64,000 nucleotides of DNA, from positions 41,822 to 105,821 of the forward strand of contig CASEZY010000005.1 of assembly GCA_949292635.1 (NCBI GenBank), given 5' to 3'. Source of the DNA: an uncultured Methanomassiliicoccales archaeon (GTDB taxonomy: Archaea > Thermoplasmatota > Thermoplasmata > Methanomassiliicoccales > Methanomethylophilaceae). Numbering within the stretch: the stretch's first letter is position 1; each line of letters begins with the position of its first letter. Of the stretch, positions 50,757 to 59,995 are shown piece by piece. The position numbers and the translations under genes were made by a program. The notes beneath the pieces were generated by a model, which ran no database searches, was not told the DNA's origin, and saw nothing but the letters and a program-made list of their open reading frames with translations.

Positions 50757-51852
50757 CTACTCTGAACTGGCTGGAAGGAAGGCAGAATGCCCCGACGGAT
50801 GCGGCATGTGCTGTCTTTGCCAACCGGAGGTCCTTCCGCAGGAGATGGCGTTCTTCAGGAAGAACATGCCCGATAAGGTCACCAAGACCCGCGGGGAGGA
50901 CGCCCACTTCTGTCTCAAGATGAAGAAGGGCCGGGGGTCCTGCGTGCTCCTGAACGACAGGAGGTGCTCCATCTATCAGAACAGACCCACGTTCTGCCGC
51001 CAGTTCCCGTACCATTTCTACGCGGGGGAGAGGATCAGTGTCGAATTGGACCTCTCCTGCCGGGGCGTATGGACCGGCAACGGTGTCGACGCCGCCGAGG
51101 AGGCCAGGGCATTGGCGGAGGCCTCCGAGAAACGTCTCGTCTCCGAGCTCAAGGAATCGTCGGAGGTGTACCGGGAGTTCTACTCCATCTGCCGCGAGGC
51201 CGGTGTGATGTCCGACGTATCGGCGATCAGGATGGCGCTCTCCGCGAACATCGACAAGTTCGCCGACCCTGCATATCTGGCCAAGATCATGGACCGTTCC
51301 CTGGAGGAGCCGAAGATGACCCTGGAGAACCTCACCCCCGACAACCGTTACGATGCCGCGGAGATGGAGGCCGCCGCCAGGGATGCGGCGCTGGAATCCA
51401 TGGGGTCGTCGGACCCGATGATGGTGCCGGTGTACTGCGGCAAGGATTGGAGCTGGAACATGTTCATGGCCGCCGACGGCAGGATAACGTGGTCGGTGAT
51501 GGACGACGACGGCAACCTGGAGGAGAAGGGGACCGTGGACGCCAAGGACATCCCCCTCAAACCTCTGGACGAATCGGGTAGGAAGATGCTGTGCCAGTAT
51601 GTGTCCGTGCTCAACGGCAGGGAGAGCTTCCTGGGCAACGTGTTCCACACCATGGACCGTCTCGGCTACGAGGACGACATGGCCAACACCTACTACGGCT
51701 GCATGTGCGTCACCATACTAGACCTTATGTGGAGGGCGTCCATGCTGGACCACTTCTTCGGCACCGGCATGGGCGAGGACGGCATCCGCGAGGCGATCAT
51801 ATTCTACGATATGGACCGCTTGGATGCGCCCACCATCGGTGCCTTCGTCTGA
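50737..51852 (+). CDS. YkgJ-family cysteine-cluster protein
   Basis: 371 residues. The YkgJ/DUF3786-like N-terminus has a Cys cluster (CPDGCGMCCLCQPE near 18-31, then CSIYQNRPTFCRQFPYHF near 75-95) that probably binds an iron-sulfur cluster or zinc. The remaining 250 residues are helical with no recognised domain. TTG 50737 is used as start because it overlaps the pyrC C-terminus by 20 bases and gives MAIPDIDYSELAG; a later Met is much further into the cluster. Function unknown, possibly electron transfer or metal handling. Confidence 0.7.
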   Translation: MAIPDIDYSELAGRKAECPDGCGMCCLCQPEVLPQEMAFFRKNMPDKVTKTRGEDAHFCLKMKKGRGSCVLLNDRRCSIYQNRPTFCRQFPYHFYAGERISVELDLSCRGVWTGNGVDAAEEARALAEASEKRLVSELKESSEVYREFYSICREAGVMSDVSAIRMALSANIDKFADPAYLAKIMDRSLEEPKMTLENLTPDNRYDAAEMEAAARDAALESMGSSDPMMVPVYCGKDWSWNMFMAADGRITWSVMDDDGNLEEKGTVDAKDIPLKPLDESGRKMLCQYVSVLNGRESFLGNVFHTMDRLGYEDDMANTYYGCMCVTILDLMWRASMLDHFFGTGMGEDGIREAIIFYDMDRLDAPTIGAFV

Positions 51853-51925
51853 TACCTCCTAAATATAGGAGGGGGGCTAGCAACCTTAAAATACTGCATC
51901 TAAATATGGCGACCTAGGTAGCCAC

Positions 51926-52138
51926 ATGATGAGGCCTTTGAACGTACTCCAGGAAGCCGTCGGCAAGAACGTCATCGTCGAGCTGAAGGGCAAGCGGGAG
52001 TACAGGGGCGTCCTGGACGGATGCGACCCCCACATGAACGTGGTACTCAAGAATGCGGAGGAGATCTCCGAAGGCGGAGTCAGGAAGGTTGGCACGACCA
52101 TTGTCCGCGGGGACAATGTCATCTACATATCACCATAA
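51926..52138 (+). CDS. lsm: Archaeal Sm-like (LSm) protein
   Basis: 70 residues. The Sm fold is clear: Sm1 motif [26 protein letters not shown] and Sm2 motif RGDNVIYIS at the end. It forms heptameric rings that bind U-rich RNA. It lies 13 bases before the eL37 gene, a conserved archaeal gene pair (lsm-rpl37e), followed by purF. Confidence 0.93.
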   Translation: MMRPLNVLQEAVGKNVIVELKGKREYRGVLDGCDPHMNVVLKNAEEISEGGVRKVGTTIVRGDNVIYISP

Positions 52139-52151
52139 GGAGTGTTGAAAT

Positions 52152-52322
52152 ATGGGAACAGGAACGTCCGCTCAGGGAAGGCACAACAAGTTCAAGACGC
52201 ACATCCCCTGCCGCCGTTGCGGCAAGCGCGCCTACCACATCAGGAAGGGCGTGTGCGCCTCCTGCGGATACGGCAAGACTGCCAAGATGAGGTCCTACGC
52301 CTGGGCCAAGTCCCACGAGTGA
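52152..52322 (+). CDS. rpl37e: 50S ribosomal protein eL37
   Basis: 56 residues. The zinc finger CxxC...CxxC is at C20, C23, C35 and C38 (PCRRCGKRAYHIRKGVCASC is one uninterrupted motif). The N-terminus GTGTSAQGRHNKFKTH and the C-terminus AWAKSHE are typical. It follows lsm by 13 bases with AAGGAG before the ATG at 52152 and precedes purF by 4 bases. Confidence 0.93.
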   Translation: MGTGTSAQGRHNKFKTHIPCRRCGKRAYHIRKGVCASCGYGKTAKMRSYAWAKSHE

Positions 52323-52326
52323 TCTG

Positions 52327-53736
52327 ATGAGTGAAGGGCCGAGGCACAGCTGCGGGGTCGTCGGTATGATGGCCGACACCGACGTGGTGTCCTACATACA
52401 TAAGGCCCTCAATCTCATCCAGCACCGCGGACAGGAGTCCGCGGGCATCGCAGTTTTTGAGAACGGCATGCACACCGTCAAGGACAACGGCCTTGTTGGT
52501 GCCGCTCTGAGCCCCCGGAAGATAGAGGGGCTCACCGGGAAGGTGGGTATCGGACACGTCCGCTACTCCACCGCCGGGTCCAAGTCCGTGGTAAACGCAC
52601 AGCCGCTGACCGTGGAGTACAACAACGGTTCCATCTCGGTGGCTCACAACGGTGAGCTGACCAACTACAAGGAGCTCAAGTCCAAGTACATGGACAAGGG
52701 CTGGTCATTCTTCGCCGACTCCGACACGGAGATCGTGGCCCGTCTGCTGGTCAAGAACATGAGGACCAACGACGACCCCGTCAAGGCCATCCGTGCCATG
52801 ATGACCGAGGTGGACGGTGCGTATTCGCTGTGCATAATGTTCAACGATCGTCTCTTCGCCGTCAGGGACCCCTACGGTTTCAGGCCCTTGGTCCTGGGCG
52901 AGTTTGACGACGGCTTCATGGCGGTTTCCGAGACCGCGGCTCTGATACCCCTGGGCGGAAGGCCCATCAGGGACGTGATGCCCGGGGAGATCGTGGAGAT
53001 ATTCTCGCATTCGTACAAGAGCTATCCCGCCTCCGGACAGTGCCCCAAGGCCCACTGCATGTTCGAATGGGTGTACTTCGCCCGCCCGGATTCCGTCATC
53101 GACGGAAGGGAGGTCTACGACGTCCGCAAGAGGATCGGCATGATCCTGGCGGAGGAGGCCCCGGCGGATGTGGATGTGGTGATGCCCATCCCGGATTCCG
53201 GCAGGGCTCACGCACTGGGATTCTCCATGGCATCCGGCATCCCCTACGAGGAAGGGTTCATGAAGAACAGGTTCGTGGACCGCACATTCATCCTCCCGAC
53301 GCAGAAGCTCAGGGAGCAGGCGGTGGACATGAAGATGAACCCCATTAAGTCCACCGTGGAGGGCCGCAGGATCCTCATCGTTGACGACTCGATCGTAAGA
53401 GGGACCACACTGCGCAAACTGATCAAGGTGCTGCGCAACGCCGGTGCCAAGGAGGTTCACGTGCGTGTCGGCAGTCCGCCGATCATCGCACCCTGCTTCT
53501 ACGGTGTGGACATGAAGACCAGGGACGAGTTCATCGCCACCAAGTACAACGTGGAGGAGATCCGCGGTATACTGAACGCGGACTCGCTGGCATACATCAG
53601 CATCGAAGGTCTGGTGAGAGCGCTGGACATCCCCGAGACGGATCTCTGCCTTGCATGCGTCAACGGGAAGTACCCGACTAACATCCCCGGCGAGCGCCAC
53701 AGATACCAGGCCACGCTGAAGCAGGATTTCAGCTGA
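52327..53736 (+). CDS. purF: Amidophosphoribosyltransferase
   Basis: 469 residues. First committed step of purine synthesis: PRPP + glutamine to phosphoribosylamine. The N-terminal Ntn-hydrolase glutaminase domain begins at C9 (SCGVVGMM) after a short propeptide, with NLIQHRGQESAGI and SVAHNGELTN. The C-terminal phosphoribosyltransferase domain has the PRPP loop ILIVDDSIVRGTTL. It is translated from the same mRNA as lsm and eL37 (4-base gap). tRNA-Ala follows after a short gap. Confidence 0.94.
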   Translation: MSEGPRHSCGVVGMMADTDVVSYIHKALNLIQHRGQESAGIAVFENGMHTVKDNGLVGAALSPRKIEGLTGKVGIGHVRYSTAGSKSVVNAQPLTVEYNNGSISVAHNGELTNYKELKSKYMDKGWSFFADSDTEIVARLLVKNMRTNDDPVKAIRAMMTEVDGAYSLCIMFNDRLFAVRDPYGFRPLVLGEFDDGFMAVSETAALIPLGGRPIRDVMPGEIVEIFSHSYKSYPASGQCPKAHCMFEWVYFARPDSVIDGREVYDVRKRIGMILAEEAPADVDVVMPIPDSGRAHALGFSMASGIPYEEGFMKNRFVDRTFILPTQKLREQAVDMKMNPIKSTVEGRRILIVDDSIVRGTTLRKLIKVLRNAGAKEVHVRVGSPPIIAPCFYGVDMKTRDEFIATKYNVEEIRGILNADSLAYISIEGLVRALDIPETDLCLACVNGKYPTNIPGERHRYQATLKQDFS

Positions 53737-53786
53737 TCTCCAAACGCAATTCTTTAAATAGTATCAGCTAATAACGGGATTCCACT

Positions 53787-53859
53787 GGGCAGTTAGATCA
53801 GTTGGAAGATCGTTACCTTGGCATGGTAGAGGCCGCGAGTTCGAATCTCGCACTGTCCA
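53787..53859 (+). tRNA. tRNA-Ala(GGC)
   Basis: Acceptor GGGCAGT pairs with ACTGTCC and contains the G3-U70 wobble pair that marks alanine tRNAs; discriminator A, CCA not encoded (CTC follows). Anticodon stem TTACC/GGTAG encloses TTGGCAT, anticodon GGC. T arm GCGAG-TTCGAAT-CTCGC is regular. No intron. Confidence 0.95.
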
Positions 53860-54142
53860 CTCTTCTTCATTCTTCGATGCTTGGGGGACCCTATCGCCGT
53901 CCATCCTGATCTCAACACATCCGAAGAGGATCGATTCCGGCATCCCGTTGATCACGGATGTTCATGGCACCTGATCGATGACGTGTTCGGAGCAGCGAAC
54001 TATATCGATCGGAGTTGTTCCAGTGACTGTTTGTCATGTCGCCTTTATACACGACCTTCTCGATCTGGCACTCGACCCTTGATGATTTGCAGTGACGGCT
54101 GTTGCTTCCAACCATAGCATGTAGGTTGGATACACTGAAATA

Positions 54143-54922
54143 ATGCGAATCGCTGGCAGAGGGCATGTGGGCTCGCAGGCATACTATGTCCTGGAGGGAG
54201 ACACGATCTCCCTGCCTGCCGTATCCGACAGGCACTTCCTGGGTTGGACAGTCGCTCCCGCGGCCGCAGATCCCGTCCTGTACAACGGCGCCTACACCGT
54301 CTCGTCCTCGGATGCGAACGGTGCGATAATCGACTTCGAGCCCGTCTACGCGGACACTATTGAGGTCATCCTCGGTGGGGTCTCCCAGGGTCGGTTCATG
54401 GCCGGAGAGACCGTCTCCCTGCCCGCAGTGGCGGACAGAGATGACGGAGCTCCCTTCCTCGGCTGGTCCGTAAGCATCGGCGACTACCAGAGTAGCGGGG
54501 TCTACACAGGCTCCTACACCGTCGTGGAGTCGGACTTCGATTACGGAGTCTACACCATGGAGTTCACCCAGGTCTACGGTGCCGCACCCACTCCCGAGGT
54601 GACCTACACCGTCACCGCAGGCGACCTGGAGGTCACCGCAACCGCGGGAACGGTGGTCTACCTGCCGTCCCTGCCTGATACGGATGACAAGCTGTTCATG
54701 GGCTGGCAGGTCTCCGGACAGAGCCAGTACTATGCAGGTGTGTACACCGTGAACGCTGCCGACGCCGTCGACGGCAGGATCACCCTGACAGCGTACTACA
54801 CCGACGCGCCGACCCCTACCCCCTCCGGGGACGGCTCCGGCAACGACACCGTGCTCGTTGCCATGGTGGTGTTCGTGATACTGCTGCAGGTGCTGCTTGC
54901 CTTCGGCGTTCTGAGGAAGTAA
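54143..54922 (+). pseudogene. Fragment of a large surface adhesin (InlB/Listeria-Bacteroides repeat-like)
   Basis: 260 codons. Three InlB-B-repeat-like units are visible (about residues 10-75, 80-150 and 155-228), each with a GDxxSLPA, FLGWTV or FMGWQV, and YTVSSSD or YTVNAAD pattern, then a short Pro/Thr/Ser linker, a transmembrane helix (DTVLVAMVVFVILLQVLLAF) and a short tail. There is no signal peptide and the first repeat begins immediately after the only plausible start, so the N-terminal part of a longer wall-anchored protein is missing: either a truncated remnant or an atypical short protein. A hairpin terminator follows. Larger proteins of this type are common in Methanomassiliicoccales. 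Confidence 0.6.
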
Positions 54923-54931
54923 ACACCCTTC

Positions 54932-54952
54932 GCGGGGGGCCAATCCCCCCGC
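54932..54952 (+). terminator. GC-rich hairpin terminator
   Basis: GCGGGGGG-ccaat-CCCCCCGC forms a perfect 8-bp stem 10 bases after the adhesin fragment stop. Confidence 0.65.
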
Positions 54953-55075
54953 ATATGATTTTATTCTGCACCGATCGAATCTATGACGATCGTGTGCCAG
55001 ATATTCGATCAATGTCTTTAGGATTAGAAGATTGATGCCGCCAGTAGGCGACATGTGAATATGTTTCGATGACGG

Positions 55076-55294
55076 TCAGCGGACCCTCTTGCCCTCTTTG
55101 AGATACAGGCTGTCCCTGTCCAGGGAGTCCATTATCGGAGCGTATTCCTCAGGGGAGATCTCCTCCACGGATACCGTCACCGTCTCCTTGGCTATCCCCA
55201 GAGCGGAGGATATCCCCTCGGCGGCGGCTTCCGCCATCTTGGTCTTCAACTCATCATCCCTGCCTGGGTACATCCGTATCGTGACGAAAGGCAT
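55076..55294 (-). CDS. 4-oxalocrotonate tautomerase-family protein
   Basis: 72 residues with the tautomerase start MPFVTIRMYPGRDDEL, where Pro after the initiator Met is the catalytic base once Met is removed. The later ISPEEYAPIMDSL segment matches the MIF/4-OT fold. The substrate is unknown. ATG 55294 is chosen because it places Pro second; an in-frame extension to 55435 upstream overlaps the divergent phosphatase gene and is not used. Confidence 0.82.
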   Translation of the reverse strand: MPFVTIRMYPGRDDELKTKMAEAAAEGISSALGIAKETVTVSVEEISPEEYAPIMDSLDRDSLYLKEGKRVR

Positions 55295-55370
55295 GCTTCG
55301 CCGATGGTGCACATGACGTATCTGGGTTCCGATGCGGAAGGGTAACATACCCCTGTGCGTTAGGGCAGGC

Positions 55371-55826
55371 ATGCGCAGGGTCATCTTCGTCTGCCACGGG
55401 AACATCTGCAGGAGCCCCATGGCCGAGTTCGTCATGCGTCATCTGGTGACCGAGGCGGGAATCACAGATATCGAGGTGTCATCCGCCGCCGCCAGCTCCG
55501 AGGCGGTGGGGCAGGACATGCACCCGGATGCCAAGCGGGTGCTGGATTCCGTCGGCGTACCATATACGAAACGCAGAGCCAGGCGCTTCACGTCCGAAGA
55601 CTATGAGAACTGTGACGTCATCGCGGTCATGGACAGCTGGAACCTCCGCGACATCCGTACCATGACCGACGGGGACCCTGATGGCAAGGTGGCGCTGCTG
55701 ATGTCCTTCGCCGGGGACCCCCAGGGCATAGACGATCCCTGGTACACCGGGGACTTCCAACGGGCATATCATGATATAACGGCCGGTTGCAGAGGGCTGC
55801 TGGCACATCTGGAGGAGAGGCGATGA
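55371..55826 (+). CDS. Low-molecular-weight protein-tyrosine phosphatase
   Basis: 151 residues. The CX5R active-site loop is VCHGNICRSPMAE (C8, R14), and the general-acid Asp is in DDPWYTGDF near residue 120. It may dephosphorylate protein tyrosine (or arginine). The ATG at 55371 gives the standard MRRVIFVCHGN start. Its stop overlaps the start of the amidohydrolase gene by 4 bases. Divergent from the tautomerase. Confidence 0.88.
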   Translation: MRRVIFVCHGNICRSPMAEFVMRHLVTEAGITDIEVSSAAASSEAVGQDMHPDAKRVLDSVGVPYTKRRARRFTSEDYENCDVIAVMDSWNLRDIRTMTDGDPDGKVALLMSFAGDPQGIDDPWYTGDFQRAYHDITAGCRGLLAHLEERR

Positions 55827-56716
55827 TAATAGACGCGCATATGCACATGTGGGAGCGCAGGACCCTGGTGGACGAATCCGTCCGCAACTACATGGAACCG
55901 GCACTGAAGTACAAGGACCTCTTCGACGGCGTCATGGATTTCGGTCTGGAGGACCTCATCCCCTTCGAGGACTACGACGTCCCGATAGACGAGCCCATAT
56001 CCAGTCTGGACGCCAACAACATCGATTACGGCGTCGTCCTGATCACTGACTTCGAGATGTTGGGCAACAGGATGGGCATAGAGGAGTACACCGAATGGGT
56101 GTTCTCCCGCTGCTCCGTGGACGACCGTTTCCTGCCGTTCATCGGGGTGGACCCGAACCACCAGAACGCCTGCCAGCTTTTGACCAAGCTTGCCAACAAA
56201 TACGAACCGCTGGGTCTGAAGATGTACCCTGCCACCGGCTTCTATCCCGACGACCCCAAGTACGACGAGTTCTGGAACACCGTCGAGGACCTTGGTCTCG
56301 TGGTCACCACCCACGCGGGCATGGCGCTACCCCCCATGGACGAGAAGTACTGCCATCCCTCCAGCATGCGCAGGGTGGCGGAGAATCACCCGGACACGAA
56401 GTTCATCATCGCCCACCTGGGCGGCAAGTTCCACAGCGAGTTGTATCCCCTGATGGAGCAGTGTGACAACGTCTACACCGACTGCTCCGCACTTCAGGGA
56501 TGGTGGCCCGAGGATCCCTCCATGGTGCACAAGCGCCTCGGGGAGGCGATGTCCCGCTTCCCGGACAGGATAGTCTTCGGCACCGACTTCCCGCTGTACG
56601 ACGAGAGGTTCTGCACCAGGATGTTCATCGACCTCATCAAGAAGGGGGATTGGTGCACGGAGACGTTGCTCAACAAACTCCTCGGTGACAACATGGCCCG
56701 GGTCCTGGGTCTATGA
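55823..56716 (+). CDS. Amidohydrolase-2 family metal hydrolase, copy 1
   Basis: 297 residues of the amidohydrolase-related (Amidohydro_2) TIM-barrel family. Metal ligands: DAHMHMW (HxH) at 4-10, THAGMALPP with a conserved His in the barrel, IIAHLGG and the C-terminal FGTDFPL Asp. Such enzymes decarboxylate or hydrolyse small molecules, like ACMSD and gamma-resorcylate decarboxylase; the substrate is unknown. A close paralogue (59102-59995) of identical length lies 2.4 kb downstream. The start overlaps the phosphatase stop by 4 bases. Confidence 0.85.
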   Translation: MIIDAHMHMWERRTLVDESVRNYMEPALKYKDLFDGVMDFGLEDLIPFEDYDVPIDEPISSLDANNIDYGVVLITDFEMLGNRMGIEEYTEWVFSRCSVDDRFLPFIGVDPNHQNACQLLTKLANKYEPLGLKMYPATGFYPDDPKYDEFWNTVEDLGLVVTTHAGMALPPMDEKYCHPSSMRRVAENHPDTKFIIAHLGGKFHSELYPLMEQCDNVYTDCSALQGWWPEDPSMVHKRLGEAMSRFPDRIVFGTDFPLYDERFCTRMFIDLIKKGDWCTETLLNKLLGDNMARVLGL

Positions 56717-56745
56717 TTAAGTAACATCACATCGTACGAGGTCGC

Positions 56746-57348
56746 ATGACCGACTTCACATGGGACAGTGTTGTGGATGTCCTCAATTCCAACAACGTCC
56801 CCGAGATCTGCCTCTTGGTGATGGGCCTGGTGGCGATTGCCATGGTCATTGCCTACCGGCACGACAAGGACAGCTTCCTCTACAAGATCCTGATGCTTGT
56901 CGGTGTGATCGTTGGCGTGTTCATGGTCTATATCGCGGTTGCCATAGACACAGGTTGGCACACCGGAACTATGATCATCCTGACGATCGCTTGTTTCACA
57001 TTGATCATCCGCCCCTTCAGGGAGATCAACTTCTCCCTGATCCTGTCGCTGCTGCTGATGGCGATCATCTACGTCTGGATGGGCGGCCTCACCGGGGACC
57101 TGGCGTTCCTGGCGGAGACCTGGCCCAGGATCATCGCCGCCGTCGTGGTCGGTGCCGTCGTGTACATGATCACAGGATTCATCCAGGATATCGTGCAGCT
57201 GTTCGGCAAGGTCCTCAACGCCTGGCCCTTCCTGCTGATCATCGGCATCTGGTGCATCGTTGAGGCCGTGTTCCTGTTCACCGGCAACGGCACCGTCTTC
57301 GACTACGTGTCCAACCTGATCAACGGGAACAGCGCACTGATCCTCTGA
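56746..57348 (+). CDS. Integral membrane protein of unknown function
   Basis: 200 residues with about six membrane helices (roughly 20-38, 45-65, 70-92, 98-115, 125-150 and 160-180) and few charged residues. There is no recognised family and no conserved polar motif that would reveal transport or catalysis. A weak TATA-like GATTAAGTAA (about 56716-56725) lies upstream. It ends in a gene-free gap holding a hairpin terminator. Confidence 0.6.
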   Translation: MTDFTWDSVVDVLNSNNVPEICLLVMGLVAIAMVIAYRHDKDSFLYKILMLVGVIVGVFMVYIAVAIDTGWHTGTMIILTIACFTLIIRPFREINFSLILSLLLMAIIYVWMGGLTGDLAFLAETWPRIIAAVVVGAVVYMITGFIQDIVQLFGKVLNAWPFLLIIGIWCIVEAVFLFTGNGTVFDYVSNLINGNSALIL

Positions 57349-57358
57349 AACCTCAAAC

Positions 57359-57374
57359 GGGGGCATTCGCCCCC
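57359..57374 (+). terminator. Hairpin terminator
   Basis: GGGGGC-attc-GCCCCC stem-loop just after the membrane-protein stop, followed by a T-rich tract (TTGTTTTGTTGTTC). Confidence 0.6.
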
Positions 57375-57396
57375 AACGATCTTGTTTTGTTGTTCT

Positions 57397-58632
57397 CTAT
57401 AGGTCCAGGCTGCCCCTGTCCTTCAGGAATTGTCTGATCCCTATGTGACGGATACCGTTCTCGTCCCAGGATGGGGAGATGTCGTCCCCAGTCACCAGGA
57501 TCTGTTTGAAGGCCCCGTTGATATGGCGGAACGGTCTGACCTCTCTTTCCAGAACCTCCGTGTCCGCCGTGCTTGCGGAGACCTGCACGTAGTAACGTCT
57601 GTCCGTCATGTTGACCACGAAGTCCACTTCGTATCTCCGGTCGCCTTCGGCGGTGCGCACATCGACGATACCCACGTCCACGTTGTATCCTCTGGATCTC
57701 AATTCCAGGTAGACGATGTTCTCCATCACGTGGGAGCGGTCCTGTGAGCGGAAGTTAAGGCGTGCATTGCGCAGTCCCGGGTCTGCCATATAGAATTTGT
57801 AGAGCGCACCGATCCTCTTCCTACCGTTAATGTCGTACCTTTCCACCCTTTCGAACAGGAACGCATCCCTGATGATGGAGAGGTATCTGTTCACCGTGTT
57901 GAGGCTGATCCCCCGTCTCATCGACGTCTCTATGCTCTTCCTGAGGTTCCCTGGATTCGTGAGGGAGCCGACGGAGGAGCACAGGACATCCAGGATGGAT
58001 TCCAATTCATCCTCCTTTTTTATGTTATAGCGTTCGCGGAGGTATCTGATGTAGAGTGTATCCATGAGGTTCTGCAGATACGCCTTCTTGTCCTCTTCTG
58101 CCATGCCGATCAGCGCCGGCAGACCGCCGAACCTCATGTAGTCCGCGAAGGCGTTCCGTTCATCCCCCTCATACGCGCTCAGATATTCTTCGAAGGACAG
58201 CGGATACACGTGGATGACGTTCCCCCTCCCCCTGAACTCGGTGGCGATGTCCGAGGAGAGCATGTGTGAGTTGGAGCCTGTGACATAGACGTCGATGTCG
58301 CCGTCGCTCATCAGCGAGTAGAGCACCTTGTGGAACATCTCCACGTTCTGGATCTCGTCCAGGAGGACGTAGCATCTGCCGATGCCTTGGGTCCGCATGC
58401 GGATGTACGAGTACAGCGCCTTGCGGTCACAGAGGTCGGAGTTGTCCTCATGTTCCAGGTCTATGGCTATGATATTGCTCTCCGGCACTCCGGATTCGAG
58501 CAGATGACGGCGGAACATCCTCATGAGGAGGTACGATTTGCCGCATCTCCTGATGCCGGTGACGATCTTCACCATCCCGTTCCATTTCTTGCGGATAAGT
58601 CTCTCCAGATACCTGTCGCGCTGGGCTTCCAT
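57397..58632 (-). CDS. AAA_14/DUF4143 ATPase, copy 1
   Basis: 411 residues. The N-terminal AAA_14 domain starts with the family-typical QRDRYLERLI followed by KIVTGIRRCGKSYLLMRMF (Walker A GIRRCGKS) and Walker B CYVLLDEIQNVEMF; sensor-like VTGSNSHMLSS follows. The C-terminal DUF4143 domain (about 205-400) holds a winged-helix part (LRKSIETSMRRGISLNTVNRYL) and a nuclease-like part (NIVYLELRSRGYNVDVG, YEVDFVVNM) with apparent E and D-(x)-VD residues. Biological role is unknown; such genes are plentiful in gut archaea. The upstream region contains repeated TTCAGT units and a palindrome. Confidence 0.88.
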   Translation of the reverse strand: MEAQRDRYLERLIRKKWNGMVKIVTGIRRCGKSYLLMRMFRRHLLESGVPESNIIAIDLEHEDNSDLCDRKALYSYIRMRTQGIGRCYVLLDEIQNVEMFHKVLYSLMSDGDIDVYVTGSNSHMLSSDIATEFRGRGNVIHVYPLSFEEYLSAYEGDERNAFADYMRFGGLPALIGMAEEDKKAYLQNLMDTLYIRYLRERYNIKKEDELESILDVLCSSVGSLTNPGNLRKSIETSMRRGISLNTVNRYLSIIRDAFLFERVERYDINGRKRIGALYKFYMADPGLRNARLNFRSQDRSHVMENIVYLELRSRGYNVDVGIVDVRTAEGDRRYEVDFVVNMTDRRYYVQVSASTADTEVLEREVRPFRHINGAFKQILVTGDDISPSWDENGIRHIGIRQFLKDRGSLDL

Positions 58633-58654
58633 ATGATTCTCCTGAAATTTTTCT

Positions 58655-58705
58655 TGTATTTTCAGTAAATTTTTCAGTTAAATTGACAATTCAGTTTAAA
58701 AAACT
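58655..58705 (-). promoter_or_regulatory. Repeat-rich promoter of the AAA_14/DUF4143 gene
   Basis: Three TTCAGT motifs begin at 58661, 58673 and 58690, and an 11-bp palindrome AATTGACAATT sits at 58681-58691. On the minus strand the TATA element is TTTTTTAAAC (about 58694-58704), so the palindrome and repeats lie just after the TATA box across the start site. This location suits an autorepressor; AGGAG at about 58638-58643 is the ribosome-binding site. Confidence 0.5.
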
Positions 58706-59101
58706 ATCTATTGATTATGTTAGATCATGTATTATTGGGGGGGCTTGTATGCAACTGCCCTTCTGCCCTTTGCACGGTACGAACATGAACCGTGTCTTGC
58801 GGGATTCCTTTCATATGAAAAGTGCCAGCGGTTAACATTGATTAGCATTCGGGTTCATGGCAGTTGACAATGTGTGGGGCCGCGTGACGGAGAGCCCTAA
58901 AGCACCACATGCATCTTCGATTCAAGAGACCGGACTTTCCACGTCGGTAACAGGTAATTCCACGATTGAACTCTTACCACGATTCGATCGATGCTCCGTT
59001 ACCAACCGATGATGTAGCACCGCAAGTATGACATATGCCGCCCCACCGTATTTCGTATGTTGCGAAGGCACCGTCCGCCGGTGCCAGCAAGAGGCCGAAG
59101 C
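58706..59101. other. Intergenic stretch, nothing recognised
   Basis: About 400 bases with no coding frame of credible length, no tRNA-like fold and no clear repeat. It contains a run of seven Gs at about 58737-58743. The downstream amidohydrolase gene starts at 59102 with no obvious TATA element. Confidence 0.4.
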
Positions 59102-59995
59102 ATGATCATCGATGCCCATACCCACATGTGGGACCGCAAGTCCATACCGGACGAGGTGGCACTGGCATATGTCTCGCCCATTATGGACAAGCTGACCAGC
59201 GAGGACTCCATGTTCCGCGTGGACTCCGACGAGGACATCCCCTTCGAGGACTTCGGGATGCCGCTGGAGATGTCCACCCGCAGCATGGACGTGAACGGCA
59301 TCGACCATAGCGTGGTGCTCATCACCGATTTCGGTCTGATCGGCTCCCGGATGGACATAGAGGAATACACCGACTGGGTCTTCACCCGCTGCTCCGCCGA
59401 CGACCGTTTCCTGCCGTTCATAGGCGTGGACCCCAACCGGAGCAACGCCTGCGAGCTGCTGAGGAAGCTGACCGACAGGTACGAACCGCTCGGCGTCAAG
59501 ATGTACCCCGCCACAGGCTTCTATCCCGACGACCCCAAGTACGACGAGTATTGGGATACGGTGGAGGATCTGGGTCTCGTGGTCACTACACATGCGGGCA
59601 TGGCCTTCGCCCCCATGGACGAGAAGTACTGCCATCCGGCGAACATGCGCAGGGTGGCGGAGGATCACCCGGACACGAAGTTTATCATCGCCCACCTGGG
59701 CGGGAAGTTCCACGACGAGCTGTTCCCATTGATGGAGGCCTGCGATAACGTCTACTCCGACTGCTCCGCACTGCAGGGCTGGTGGCCGGACCGCCCGGAC
59801 ATGGTGCACAAGCGTCTGGGGGATGCCATGTCCCGCTTCCCGGACAGGATCGTCTTCGGTTCGGATTTCCCTCTGTACGAGGAGAGGTTCTGGGTGCAGC
59901 TGTTCATCGAGCTCATCAGGAAGGGGGATTGGTGCACCGACGCTCTCTTGGAGAAGCTCATGGGCGGGAACATGGCCCGCGTACTGGGGATATGA
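59102..59995 (+). CDS. Amidohydrolase-2 family metal hydrolase, copy 2
   Basis: 297 residues, the same length as the copy at 55823, with the same metal ligands (DAHTHMW, THAGMAFAP, IIAHLGG, FGSDFPL). From the segment after the first 90 residues (for example VDPNRSNACELL versus VDPNHQNACQLL) the two align without gaps and most residues are identical; the first 90 residues differ more. It probably arose by duplication followed by specialisation of the N-terminal region. Substrate unknown. ATG 59102 aligns exactly with the start of copy 1. Confidence 0.85.
   Translation: MIIDAHTHMWDRKSIPDEVALAYVSPIMDKLTSEDSMFRVDSDEDIPFEDFGMPLEMSTRSMDVNGIDHSVVLITDFGLIGSRMDIEEYTDWVFTRCSADDRFLPFIGVDPNRSNACELLRKLTDRYEPLGVKMYPATGFYPDDPKYDEYWDTVEDLGLVVTTHAGMAFAPMDEKYCHPANMRRVAEDHPDTKFIIAHLGGKFHDELFPLMEACDNVYSDCSALQGWWPDRPDMVHKRLGDAMSRFPDRIVFGSDFPLYEERFWVQLFIELIRKGDWCTDALLEKLMGGNMARVLGI

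Noticed and set aside
53860..54142. Possible gene between tRNA-Ala and the adhesin fragment
   Set aside because: No frame with recognisable protein features. A TAG stop lies 21 bases before the ATG of the adhesin fragment in its own frame, so the missing N-terminus is not encoded there.
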